Of a DNA stretch of 48,251 nucleotides, positions 1 to 7,777 are shown piece by piece. Within the stretch, counting starts at the first letter, position 1; each line of letters opens with the position of its first letter. Source of the DNA: CAXDOZ01 sp963991145 (GTDB lineage Bacteria; Bacteroidota; Bacteroidia; Chitinophagales; JABDMM01); NCBI GenBank assembly GCA_963991145.1, contig CAXDOZ010000005.1, positions 1 to 48,251 on the forward strand, read 5' to 3'. Made by a program: the position numbers and the translations under genes. The notes beneath the pieces are model-generated. The model worked only from the letters and a program-made list of their open reading frames with translations. It searched no databases and was not told where the DNA came from.

Positions 1-8
1 TCCGCCAT

Positions 9-50
9 TTCTGCCTGTCTCGTGGGCTCGGAGATGTGTATAAGAGACAG
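9..50 (+). other. Residual Illumina Nextera adapter (non-genomic)
   Basis: Positions 17-50 match the 34-base Nextera read-2 transposase adapter, and the last 19 bases (32-50) are the Tn5 mosaic end. Positions 9-16 read TTCTGCCT, which I recognise from memory as the adapter-strand form of i7 index N703. This is library-construction sequence left at a contig end, not a transposon in the organism. Genomic sequence can be trusted only from about position 51. Positions 1-8 do not match the expected adapter continuation and are probably also artefact. Confidence 0.95.
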
Positions 51-128
51 ATAATCCACTACCAATTTCAATCAGGGTCTCAAACTAGGATTTAGAAATA
101 TTGTTTCTTTGTCATACATTTTTCGAAA

Positions 129-1079
129 ATGAAGGTAATAGAGCACCTAAACAAGGCAGATAAGACGCTTTTCTCACTGGAGATCCTTCCACCGTTGAAG
201 GGGAAGACGATTCACGACCTCTTTAAGGTTTTGGATCCACTCATGGAGTTCAATCCTCCATTTGTAGATGTCACCTACCACAGAGAAGAGGTTAAGTATC
301 GCAAGAATGATGACGGAACCGTTTCTGAAATTCCATTGAGAAAGAGACCGGGAACCGTTGGGATCTGTGCCGCTTTGATGGCAAAGTATGGGGTGGATGC
401 AGTTCCGCACCTGGTATGTGGAGGATTCACAAAGGAGGAAACAGAAGATGCGCTTTTCACTCTTCATTATCTGGGCTTTGACAATCTATTATTGCTCAAG
501 GGAGATGATGATGGAAAGACCAAACATTTAAAGGATGGTCACTTCAATATTTTTGCTTCAGACCTGGTAGATCAGGTTCAGAATATGAATGAAGGTCGAT
601 TCCTACACGAAGAGACTTTAGCCGATCTTAAGACAGATTTCTGTATCGGCGTTGCCGGATATCCTGAAAAGCATTTCCAGGCGCCAAACCTCGATACAGA
701 TCTTAAGTATCTCAAGAAGAAAGTTGAATTGGGAGCTGATTACATCGTGACTCAGATGTTCTTTGATAATCAGAAGTACTTCCAGTTTGTAGATAAATGT
801 CGCAGTGCGGGAATTGATGTCCCGATCATTCCGGGAATCAAACCCCTTTCCACTGCAAACCATTTGAAGACCTTACCGTCGATGTTCTATATCGACATTC
901 CGAATGATCTAGTTTCAGAAGTTGAAAAAGCCAAAGACAAAGCTGCTATTAAGCAGGTAGGTGTTGAATGGGCTATTCAACAGAGTAAGGAGCTGATCGA
1001 AGCTGGTGTGCCGTGTTTGCATTTCTACACCATGAGTAGAAGTGAGGCGACCGTGCAGATTGCGCGGGAGGTTTTTTAG
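129..1079 (+). CDS. metF: Methylenetetrahydrofolate reductase MetF
   Basis: FAD-dependent TIM-barrel enzyme that reduces 5,10-methylene-THF to 5-methyl-THF, the methyl donor for methionine synthesis; cytosolic. The 316-residue length is close to the usual bacterial single-domain enzyme. The N-terminal FSLEILPP motif carries the expected active-site Glu (E18, equivalent to E28 of the E. coli enzyme), and LLLLKGDDD around D126 matches the conserved LRGD flavin/folate segment. The ATG at 129 gives a natural N-terminus. It is monocistronic here: the next gene is convergent. I see no SAM riboswitch in the 78 genomic bases upstream, though the contig end truncates the view. Confidence 0.95.
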   Translation: MKVIEHLNKADKTLFSLEILPPLKGKTIHDLFKVLDPLMEFNPPFVDVTYHREEVKYRKNDDGTVSEIPLRKRPGTVGICAALMAKYGVDAVPHLVCGGFTKEETEDALFTLHYLGFDNLLLLKGDDDGKTKHLKDGHFNIFASDLVDQVQNMNEGRFLHEETLADLKTDFCIGVAGYPEKHFQAPNLDTDLKYLKKKVELGADYIVTQMFFDNQKYFQFVDKCRSAGIDVPIIPGIKPLSTANHLKTLPSMFYIDIPNDLVSEVEKAKDKAAIKQVGVEWAIQQSKELIEAGVPCLHFYTMSRSEATVQIAREVF

Positions 1080-1108
1080 AATGCTGGATTGCTAGAATGC
1101 TGGATTGC
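1077..1108 (+). repeat. Perfect 16-bp tandem duplication at the metF stop
   Basis: The 16-mer TAGAATGCTGGATTGC occurs twice head to tail (1077-1092 and 1093-1108). The first unit begins with the metF TAG stop codon, so the duplication is fused to the end of the gene. Confidence 0.9.
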
Positions 1109-1241
1109 CAGAGGATGTGCTGATCCGCCTTCGCTAAATCTACCTCGGACACAGTGTGCTAACTTCCGTATGCGACGAGAGAAGCAGGGAAGGATGGGGT
1201 GATATGATGTTGGGATGATAAGGAAAGGTGCAGTGATCCAA

Positions 1242-1295
1242 ACACATTGACCACATTAGCCCCATTAATCACATTAGGAAGCTTGCGTAGCAAGC
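1242..1295. repeat. 9-bp minisatellite plus small palindrome between metF and nadE
   Basis: Four imperfect 9-bp units of consensus CCACATTAG run from 1242 to 1277. They are followed by a perfect hairpin GCTTGC-GTA-GCAAGC at 1281-1295, just beyond the nadE stop. The hairpin lacks a convincing T-tract on either strand, so I do not call it a terminator. The rest of 1080-1300 holds no gene that I can support. Confidence 0.7.
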
Positions 1296-1300
1296 GACCC

Positions 1301-2938
1301 CTAGGCAAGATACTTCGCTACGATAGGCATTCTGCGGCCGATTCCGAAGGCTTTTGGGGAGACGCGGAGCATGGGAGCAGTTTGGTATCGCTTCCATTCG
1401 CTCATGTTTACCAGTTTGAGAATTCTGGCAATTAGTTGAGGATCATGACCACGGTCCTGGATCTCTCGAGGGCTGAGTCGATGTTCGATGTATAAATTTA
1501 GGATCTCATCAAGGATCTCATAGTCCGGCAATGAATCTGAGTCTTTCTGATCAGGTCTTAGCTCAGCGCTAGGTGCTTTTTCAATGATATTGACAGGCAG
1601 GACCTCTCGGTCTTTATTCATATATCTGGCAAGATCGTAGACCTCTGTTTTGTAGACATCCCCAATTACCGATAGTCCACCACACATATCTCCGTAAAGG
1701 GTTCCATATCCAACTGCAGCTTCGCTCTTATTGGAAGTATTTAGAAGGATGTATCCAAACTTGTTGGAGAATGCCATCAGGATCACGGCTCTCAATCGGG
1801 CCTGAATATTCTCTTCTGCAATATTGAATGGCAGATCCTTGAAATAAGGTGCCATGGTATCTGTCATTGCCTGGTTGGAGGCAGAGATGGGAACGATATC
1901 GTATTCACTACCAAGTTTTTTGCAGAGCTCAATAGAGTCTTCAATCGAGTGGTCTGAGCTGAACTGTGAGGGAAGCAGGATGGACCTAACATTCTCTGCT
2001 CCCAGAGCTTTCACCGCAATGACCAGCGTGACTGCTGAATCAATTCCTCCACTAAGTCCAAGAATCGCTTTTTTGAATCCTAGCTTATTGAAGTAATTCC
2101 TCACACCTTCCACGAGAGCATCGTGAATCAATGCGGTCTTTTCTTTTTCGTTTTCGCCTGAGTGTTTGCCGGGATCGAGATCCTCCAAATCAAAACATTT
2201 TACTTCTTCTTTGAAGTAAGCCATCTCTTCAACGATCTCTCCTTTGGCATTCATCACCACTGAACCGCCATCAAAGATCAGCTCGGTTTGTGCTCCGCTA
2301 TGATTGACGTAGAACATCGGGATCTTGCACCGATCAACATTGGCCTTGATAATTTCAATTCGGGTCTTGGCCTGATTGTAGTGGAAAGGACTTGCAGAGA
2401 GATTTATAATCGCATCCGGTCCGAGCGGCATCAGCTCATCCATTGGATTCACTTTATAAAGCGGGTTCTCATTTCCCACATTCCAAATATCCTCGCAAAT
2501 AGTAACAGCAAATTTCTTCCCTTTGAATTCGAGCAATTTAAAATTGCGCTCAGGCTCGAAGTATCGATACTCATCGAAGACATCATAAGTTGGCAGCAGG
2601 CTTTTATGAAAGCTGCTCCTGATCTCTGCTTCGTGAATAAAGACAGCACTATTTAGCAGGTCTTTACCCTCAACCTGAGGATTCTTAGTTGGACATCCTA
2701 CCAGGATCCCGATCTCTTTGCTGAGTGGCTTGAGTTTTTCAAGTACCTGCTCACACTTTAGAATGAAATCATTGAAGTCGAGGAAATCTCTGGGAGGGTA
2801 ACCACAAACGGCAAGCTCAGGGAAAACGACCAAATCGGCCCGAAGGGCTTTAGCTTCTTCAATAGCATTTTCCATGCGCTTGAAGTTGCGGTCGAAGTCA
2901 CCGATCAGAAAGTTAAGTTGGGCAAGTGCAATTCGCAT
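1301..2938 (-). CDS. nadE: Glutamine-dependent NAD+ synthase NadE
   Basis: Makes NAD from nicotinate adenine dinucleotide, using ammonia channelled from glutamine; last step of NAD synthesis, cytosolic. Two domains are visible. The N-terminal nitrilase-fold glutaminase (about 1-250) has the E-K-C triad E41 (FPELAVCGYPP), K112 (FHKSLLPTYD) and C148 (VTICEDIW). The C-terminal N-type ATP pyrophosphatase domain has the SGGIDS loop at 296-301. The 545-residue length is normal for the two-domain form. The ATG start lies one base downstream of the stop of the upstream barrel gene, so the two are probably co-transcribed. nadE near gldB is a recurrent arrangement in Bacteroidota, and it holds here. 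Confidence 0.96.
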   Translation of the reverse strand: MRIALAQLNFLIGDFDRNFKRMENAIEEAKALRADLVVFPELAVCGYPPRDFLDFNDFILKCEQVLEKLKPLSKEIGILVGCPTKNPQVEGKDLLNSAVFIHEAEIRSSFHKSLLPTYDVFDEYRYFEPERNFKLLEFKGKKFAVTICEDIWNVGNENPLYKVNPMDELMPLGPDAIINLSASPFHYNQAKTRIEIIKANVDRCKIPMFYVNHSGAQTELIFDGGSVVMNAKGEIVEEMAYFKEEVKCFDLEDLDPGKHSGENEKEKTALIHDALVEGVRNYFNKLGFKKAILGLSGGIDSAVTLVIAVKALGAENVRSILLPSQFSSDHSIEDSIELCKKLGSEYDIVPISASNQAMTDTMAPYFKDLPFNIAEENIQARLRAVILMAFSNKFGYILLNTSNKSEAAVGYGTLYGDMCGGLSVIGDVYKTEVYDLARYMNKDREVLPVNIIEKAPSAELRPDQKDSDSLPDYEILDEILNLYIEHRLSPREIQDRGHDPQLIARILKLVNMSEWKRYQTAPMLRVSPKAFGIGRRMPIVAKYLA

Positions 2939-2939
2939 A

Positions 2940-3638
2940 TTAGAACATAACGCCTGTCATGAAAACAAGCGAGTTCAAGAAAGTTTTCCCCGGATATCTA
3001 TAATTATCCTTGATCTGGTCAATAAAGCCATTTCGATAGATGATTCCGAAAACGAGGTAAGTACGTCCGCTCACATTGAACTCAACGCCTCCACCAACCT
3101 GCAGAGCAAGATTGTAGAACCCGGTGCCGTATGGTTGATCTCTAGTTTCATCAACCTCTCCTGTTGTATTGTCTTTCAAGATTACCTGATCTTTAAATCG
3201 AAATGAGTTCACAACTCCAAATTGTCCCCAATAGCGCATCTGACCGATATCATTGGTCATTAGCTTGAAGGTTAGAGGAATCTCGATGTAATCCAATTTG
3301 TAGGTGTATGAAGAATCGACTCCTCCCTGAGTGTATCTAAGAGTTCCACCGTAAAGTTGGCCAATCGTGAGGCCTGTATGAATGATGTAATTATCTGTGA
3401 TATTGATATCGAGGAGAAGACCGTAGTTAAATCCGAACCTGCTCTTCTGCTTATCAATGTTTGCTCCGGTGGGCTTCAACCAGGTGAGAGTTGGGTTAAA
3501 GAATAGGCCCAGTCTCACTTTCTGATAAGAGGAAGAACTGTATGTTGAAGTGCTGGTAGATGATTGCGCATTGGACTCCCATCCGCCGAAGGCGCCTAAA
3601 AAAAGGACAATCAGCAGTGTGAGTGCATAGTTCTTCAT
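2940..3638 (-). CDS. PorT-family-like outer-membrane beta-barrel protein
   Basis: 232 residues starting at ATG 3638 (MKNYALTLLIVLFLGAFGG...). A longer reading frame exists upstream, but this start gives a clean signal peptide ending around SNAQ. After a Ser/Thr-rich linker, the rest is alternating hydrophobic beta strands (GLLLDINITDNYIIHTGLTIG, EIPLTFKLM) ending in an aromatic residue (TGVMF), typical of Bacteroidota 8-strand barrels of the OMP_b-brl_2/PorT type. True PorT is a T9SS component, but I cannot assign that identity from sequence alone. It is divergent from gldB with only 43 bp between starts, and it lies one base upstream of nadE in the same direction. Confidence 0.8.
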   Translation of the reverse strand: MKNYALTLLIVLFLGAFGGWESNAQSSTSTSTYSSSSYQKVRLGLFFNPTLTWLKPTGANIDKQKSRFGFNYGLLLDINITDNYIIHTGLTIGQLYGGTLRYTQGGVDSSYTYKLDYIEIPLTFKLMTNDIGQMRYWGQFGVVNSFRFKDQVILKDNTTGEVDETRDQPYGTGFYNLALQVGGGVEFNVSGRTYLVFGIIYRNGFIDQIKDNYRYPGKTFLNSLVFMTGVMF

Positions 3639-3681
3639 GCGTTGTAAGGGAAGAATTGTTTGTTTTGTCATCTCGTCGTTT

Positions 3682-4863
3682 ATGAAAAGAATCACCATTA
3701 GCACAGTCATTATACTGTTCCTGGCCGCAGGGATGCTTTTGAATGCCTGTAAAAATAGGAAAACTGAGTCGCCCTCTTGCGAGTCTCTGAGCCTGAGCTT
3801 TCAACGCTTTGATCAGGATGTACAATTAATTGACCCGAATGATCCTATTCCACAGATTGCAGCAATGAAAAAACAGTATGGTGATTTCTATGCGATCTAT
3901 TCAGGAGATCCTTATCCAGCAGATAGCAATAATGAGCTAACTCAGTCTTCAGCTGAGTCGATGTTGACTTATATGGGCTTTGAGCCAACAAAGGAATTAT
4001 TCGCCAGATCAAATGGGCTCTTCAAAGACTTCAGTGCCTATGAGCAGGAGATAGAGTCGATCCTTTGTCAGACCCTAAGTCAGTTCCCTGAGCTTCCACA
4101 ATCTTATGAGATCATCACCTATCTGGAAGAGCCACATATTCTTCCGGATCCTCAAAAGCTGCACGGCATCAATCAGATGAATGATAGCTTGTTGACTATT
4201 GGATTGCAGCGCTATTTGGGAGATGATTACGAATTCTATACCTATCCGGGAGTGCAGGTATTCAAGTATCAGTTGCACCGGATGAACCCTGAGTACATAT
4301 CGATCACTTTTGCTGAGTTCTTCTATGAGAAGCACTTTAGAAATTACTCCAAGGACGAAAACACTTTGCTTTTCAATATGATCGAGGAAGGCAAGAAGTA
4401 CTATTATATGGAGCGCGTTCTGGGTGATGTTAGTCCGAATATGATCATAGGATATACCGAGGAGGAATACGAGTTCGCCGAGTACTTTGAATTCTACATC
4501 TGGCAAACTTTTCTCGAGAACGAATTGCTCTATGTCACCTCGAACGAGGAGATCAAATACTATATAGGCGAGGCGCCACACTCAAAGCGCATGGATGAGA
4601 GACTGCCGGGTAATATTGGATCATTCATTGGTTGGCAGATCGTAAAGACTTACGCTGAGAAAGAGGGCGAGCCAAGTTTGGCAGAGCTGGTAGCATTAAC
4701 TCCTCAGGATCTGTTTATTGCAGCGAGGTATGATCCAGAGATGCCCAACGAGATGACAAAGCGCAGTGCATGGATCATCAGGATTCTGGCAGGAATCACG
4801 ATTCTTCTTGGAATCGGGTACTTCATTGTAAAGAGTAGAAGGAAAAAGCTTAGTTCAACTTAA
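3682..4863 (+). CDS. gldB: Gliding motility lipoprotein GldB
   Basis: Envelope lipoprotein needed for gliding in Flavobacterium; its molecular role is unknown. ATG 3682 is chosen because it gives a compact SPII signal with lipobox LNAC (Cys23); the frame is open further upstream but that adds a non-signal leader. GldB-like features include the FQRFDQD start of the mature domain, YLGDDYEFY, a GKKYYYMERVLGD segment, and the PGNIGSFIGWQIVKTY block near the C-terminus. Unusually, residues 363-383 form a hydrophobic helix followed by a basic KSRRKK tail, suggesting a C-terminal membrane anchor as well. It overlaps apaG by 14 bp, tail to tail. gldC, which follows gldB in flavobacteria, is absent here. 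Confidence 0.9.
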   Translation: MKRITISTVIILFLAAGMLLNACKNRKTESPSCESLSLSFQRFDQDVQLIDPNDPIPQIAAMKKQYGDFYAIYSGDPYPADSNNELTQSSAESMLTYMGFEPTKELFARSNGLFKDFSAYEQEIESILCQTLSQFPELPQSYEIITYLEEPHILPDPQKLHGINQMNDSLLTIGLQRYLGDDYEFYTYPGVQVFKYQLHRMNPEYISITFAEFFYEKHFRNYSKDENTLLFNMIEEGKKYYYMERVLGDVSPNMIIGYTEEEYEFAEYFEFYIWQTFLENELLYVTSNEEIKYYIGEAPHSKRMDERLPGNIGSFIGWQIVKTYAEKEGEPSLAELVALTPQDLFIAARYDPEMPNEMTKRSAWIIRILAGITILLGIGYFIVKSRRKKLSST

Positions 4864-5236
4864 GCGGAGCAACAAGCATGAATTCAGGGATATTCACCTT
4901 GAATTGAGAACCATCGAGCTTGTTTTCGAATGTATAGGTTCCACTCATTTTCCCAATTGCAGAATGCAGGTTACAGCCTGAAACATATTCGTGTTCCTCT
5001 TCCTGGAACAGAACTGGCTGGCGTCCTACAATTCCATCGCCATGAACCTCACGAGTCTCTCCATTTGAATCTTTAATGACCCAGTGGCGACGTAGAAGTT
5101 GAACGGGAAAATCGTTTCCATTGAAGATCACAACCTGGTATGCGAACATATACTCTTCGGCAAGAGGATTTGAGTATTGATCCTGGAAGTAGGTCTCAAC
5201 ACTCACCTTTACTCGATTTGTAATTTGTGTTACCAT
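4850..5236 (-). CDS. apaG: ApaG domain protein
   Basis: 128 residues, the full length of the ApaG/DUF525 family, with a fibronectin-III-like beta sandwich. Recognisable blocks are VKVSVETYFQDQYSNP, the RRHWVIKDSNGETREVHG core, GRQPVL, and YVSGCNLHSAIGKMSGTY. The family is linked to Co2+/Mg2+ resistance in enterobacteria, and the domain also occurs in eukaryotic F-box proteins; the biochemical role is unclear. ATG at 5236. It is convergent with gldB (14 bp overlap) and 141 bp downstream of gmk on the same strand, so it may have its own promoter. Confidence 0.93.
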   Translation of the reverse strand: MVTQITNRVKVSVETYFQDQYSNPLAEEYMFAYQVVIFNGNDFPVQLLRRHWVIKDSNGETREVHGDGIVGRQPVLFQEEEHEYVSGCNLHSAIGKMSGTYTFENKLDGSQFKVNIPEFMLVAPLKLN

Positions 5237-5377
5237 TTAGGTTGCTCTGGACGTATTAAAAATACTTTTACAGCAAGGCATTGAGCCTCATCGCTTTATT
5301 CTAAGATAATAGAAAATCTCGGAGTTGTCCACTCACCTAAAAGCGTGAAAAACTATGCAGGAAAAATTTGCCCTGAA

Positions 5378-5947
5378 CTAGGCTGGCTTGTTCAGGAAGT
5401 CGAGAATGAGCTCTTTTGTTTCTTTAACAGCCGTGTCAAGATCATCGTTGAGAATAGCATGATCGAATTGACTTTCTTTAGCAAGCTCTTCCTGGGCGCG
5501 CTCTTTCCGCACCTTGAGGCTATCCTCACTCTCTGTTTTTCGGTTCTCTAATCGTGAGAATAGAACTTCTTTGGAAGGAGGTTTGATAAAAATTGAGATC
5601 GACTCATCAGGAAACTTCTTCTGCAGGTTCATCGCTCCCAGAACATCGATATCAAAGAGAACTGCCTTTCCATTATTCCAGATACGATCGATCTCCGAGC
5701 GCAGGGTGCCGTAGTATCTTCCCGGATAAACCTCTTCCCATTCAGCGAATGCACCCACTGCTATCTTGTCTCTGAACTCAGTCTCGCTCAGGAAGTAATA
5801 GTCCTTTTCATTCACCTCATTATTCCGCATTGGGCGGGTGGTGGCTGAGACAGAGAACTGTATCTGAGGGAGAGTCTTCAGAATCTCTTTTACGATGGTG
5901 GTTTTTCCCGCTCCGGATGGTGCAGTTATGATGATCAGTTTGCCCAC
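5378..5947 (-). CDS. gmk: Guanylate kinase
   Basis: Phosphorylates GMP to GDP with ATP; cytosolic nucleotide metabolism. The P-loop APSGAGKTT is at residues 9-17, followed by the GMP-binding block FSVSATTRPMRNNEVNEKDYYF. The 189-residue length is typical. The start is GTG (complement of 5945-5947), sharing one base with the TAG stop of yicC (TAGTG), which indicates translational coupling. Order in the operon is EamA permease - yicC - gmk; yicC next to gmk is a widespread bacterial pairing. Confidence 0.96.
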   Translation of the reverse strand: MGKLIIITAPSGAGKTTIVKEILKTLPQIQFSVSATTRPMRNNEVNEKDYYFLSETEFRDKIAVGAFAEWEEVYPGRYYGTLRSEIDRIWNNGKAVLFDIDVLGAMNLQKKFPDESISIFIKPPSKEVLFSRLENRKTESEDSLKVRKERAQEELAKESQFDHAILNDDLDTAVKETKELILDFLNKPA

Positions 5948-6822
5948 TAAACGATATTTAGAACCTGCTCTTTGATTTTCTCCAGGTGCTCTTTCATAAG
6001 CACCACGATTCGTTGAATATTGGAATCATTAGCTTTTGATCCAAGGGTATTTATCTCCCTTCCCAGCTCTTGAGAAATGAAACCTAGTTTCTTTCCTTTT
6101 TGTACGCCTTCGGCGGATATGGACTCGCGGAAGTGGTCACAATGAGCTTGCAAACGCACAAGCTCCTCATTGATATCGAGCTTCTCCAGATAGAAGATGA
6201 GTTCTTGCTCAAAACGATTTTGATCAACGGCATCGGCCGGTAGGCTGGATTCAAGACTGGACTTGATCCTGTCTTTGATCTTTTCTACCCTATTTGATTC
6301 AACTCCCTTTACTTCATTCGCAGAACTCTCGATCTGATCGATCCTGCTGAGGAGATCCTTTCCAAGATTTTCTCCTTCAGTAGATCTAAACTTTTTGAAC
6401 TGCTGGAAAGCTTCATCATAAAGCTTCTGGAGTGTTTCCCATTCTTCCTTAGAGATGGGCTCTTCAACTGGCTCTACAACATTAGGCAACTGGAGGAGGC
6501 TTTGAATGATATCTCCAGAAGCTGCACCAAGCTCATTTTGAAGCTTCTCAACCTCCTGATAATACTGCTTGAGCAAGTTGAGGTTTACGTGAAAATTTCC
6601 AGGGTTCCCAGTCTCTTCAATAGAGATTGACAGCTCTACTTTTCCCCTTTCCACGGTATCCTGAACAAGGGTTCTGATCTCAAGTTCTTTCTCTCTAAGA
6701 GAAGGAGGCATCTTGAGGTGCAAGTCAAGGAATTTTGAGTTTAAGGACCTCAATTCGACACTCAACTGCTTATTATTAAGCGTGGTTGAGGCTTTGCCAT
6801 ATCCTGTCATTGAGTAAAGCAT
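5947..6822 (-). CDS. yicC: YicC/YloC family endoribonuclease
   Basis: 291 residues. Starts with the family signature MLYSMTGYGKAS and ends with the DUF1732-type C-terminus, including the GKKLGFISQELGREINTLGSKAND block and the conserved MKEHLEKIKEQVLN tail. E. coli YicC is an RNase reported to act on small RNA; the charged, long helical middle fits a coiled, oligomeric protein. It lies 9 bp after the permease gene and overlaps gmk by one base, so the three are one transcription unit. Confidence 0.94.
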   Translation of the reverse strand: MLYSMTGYGKASTTLNNKQLSVELRSLNSKFLDLHLKMPPSLREKELEIRTLVQDTVERGKVELSISIEETGNPGNFHVNLNLLKQYYQEVEKLQNELGAASGDIIQSLLQLPNVVEPVEEPISKEEWETLQKLYDEAFQQFKKFRSTEGENLGKDLLSRIDQIESSANEVKGVESNRVEKIKDRIKSSLESSLPADAVDQNRFEQELIFYLEKLDINEELVRLQAHCDHFRESISAEGVQKGKKLGFISQELGREINTLGSKANDSNIQRIVVLMKEHLEKIKEQVLNIV

Positions 6823-6831
6823 GGCGCGAAA

Positions 6832-7728
6832 TTAACTTTTCTGAGGAAGAGGCTTCTGTCTGGTGACCAAATAAACTCCAAGGAAAATGATCAATCCTCC
6901 AATGATCTTCCATTGATTGATAGAATCTACTCCTGCAAGGATCGCGATCACACCAGAAATAACCGGCTGTAAATAGATATAACCTCCAACTACGGTTGGG
7001 CTCACGTCTTTGAGAGCGAGGATGTTCAGCAGGTATGCAAAGAAGGTTGTAAAGATCACCACGTAAGCTAATGCCATCCAAACCTGATCGGTGAAGGTGT
7101 CCCATTGGATCTCTGAAAACTCCTGATAGCCAAAGATCAGAACAGGGAAAAAGCCAAAGATGAAAACATAGGTGATCACTGTGATTGGGTTGTACTTCTT
7201 CATTAATGGCTTTACCAGTACCAAATAGATTCCATAGCTAGTGGCATTGATCAGGACCAGGAAGTCTCCTAGAACGGTTTCACCACCAAAGCTGACCTTC
7301 TTTCCATAAGTGATCACTATGGCACATCCTACCGCTCCAAGTATTGCTCCGAGCCACTTGTTTTTGGTGATCGGTTCCTTGAGAGAAATGGCTGCAATGA
7401 TCATAACCAGGATTGGGGTAGTGATCATCATCAGTGCTGCGTTGATCGGATAGGTGTAGCTGAGTCCTTTGAAGAACATGAGCTGATTGAGTGCTACTCC
7501 AAAAATGCCACAGAGGATCAATCTTGGTATATCTGCCTTATCGATCTTCTCTTTGATAAAGATTCGATGCACTGTAAAGAAAAGCACCATTGCACATGAG
7601 ACACGAATCAGAATAAAGCCGAAAGGCTTTATGTAGCCACCTGTCATAACAACCTTGGCGATGGTATAATTTGCGCCATAGATAAGGTTGACAAGCAGGA
7701 GAAAGATATGTGCCCTTAGGTTTTTCAC
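6832..7728 (-). CDS. EamA/DMT-family permease
   Basis: 298 residues with about ten transmembrane helices in two EamA repeats: first half 1-140 with the IYGANYTIAKVV and LNQLMFFKGLSYT motifs, second half 150-290 with TSYGIYLVLVKPL and LQPVISGVIAILAG. Inner-membrane drug/metabolite transporter superfamily; the substrate cannot be told. Start is GTG (complement of 7726-7728). A promoter-like TAATTTCG with an upstream TTT 19 bp away lies just before the start. It is the first gene of the permease - yicC - gmk operon. Confidence 0.92.
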   Translation of the reverse strand: MKNLRAHIFLLLVNLIYGANYTIAKVVMTGGYIKPFGFILIRVSCAMVLFFTVHRIFIKEKIDKADIPRLILCGIFGVALNQLMFFKGLSYTYPINAALMMITTPILVMIIAAISLKEPITKNKWLGAILGAVGCAIVITYGKKVSFGGETVLGDFLVLINATSYGIYLVLVKPLMKKYNPITVITYVFIFGFFPVLIFGYQEFSEIQWDTFTDQVWMALAYVVIFTTFFAYLLNILALKDVSPTVVGGYIYLQPVISGVIAILAGVDSINQWKIIGGLIIFLGVYLVTRQKPLPQKS

Positions 7729-7777
7729 CGCGGCGAAATTAGTCTAATAGGCAGAAGGATAAAGAGAAATACCCGGC

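Noticed and set aside
32..50. Tn5 mosaic end as evidence of a natural transposon
   Set aside because: It is embedded in the full Nextera adapter with an index; this is library sequence.
51..128. SAM riboswitch upstream of metF
   Set aside because: Only 78 genomic bases are available and no conserved SAM-riboswitch core is seen.
1281..1295. Terminator for nadE or metF
   Set aside because: Hairpin is present but no T-tract follows on either strand.
3997..4140. Long antisense ORFs over gldB and other genes (for example 4075-4581 minus, 14790-15128 plus, 23175-23501 minus)
   Set aside because: They lie wholly inside well-supported genes, show no domain or signal and have composition expected from reverse frames.
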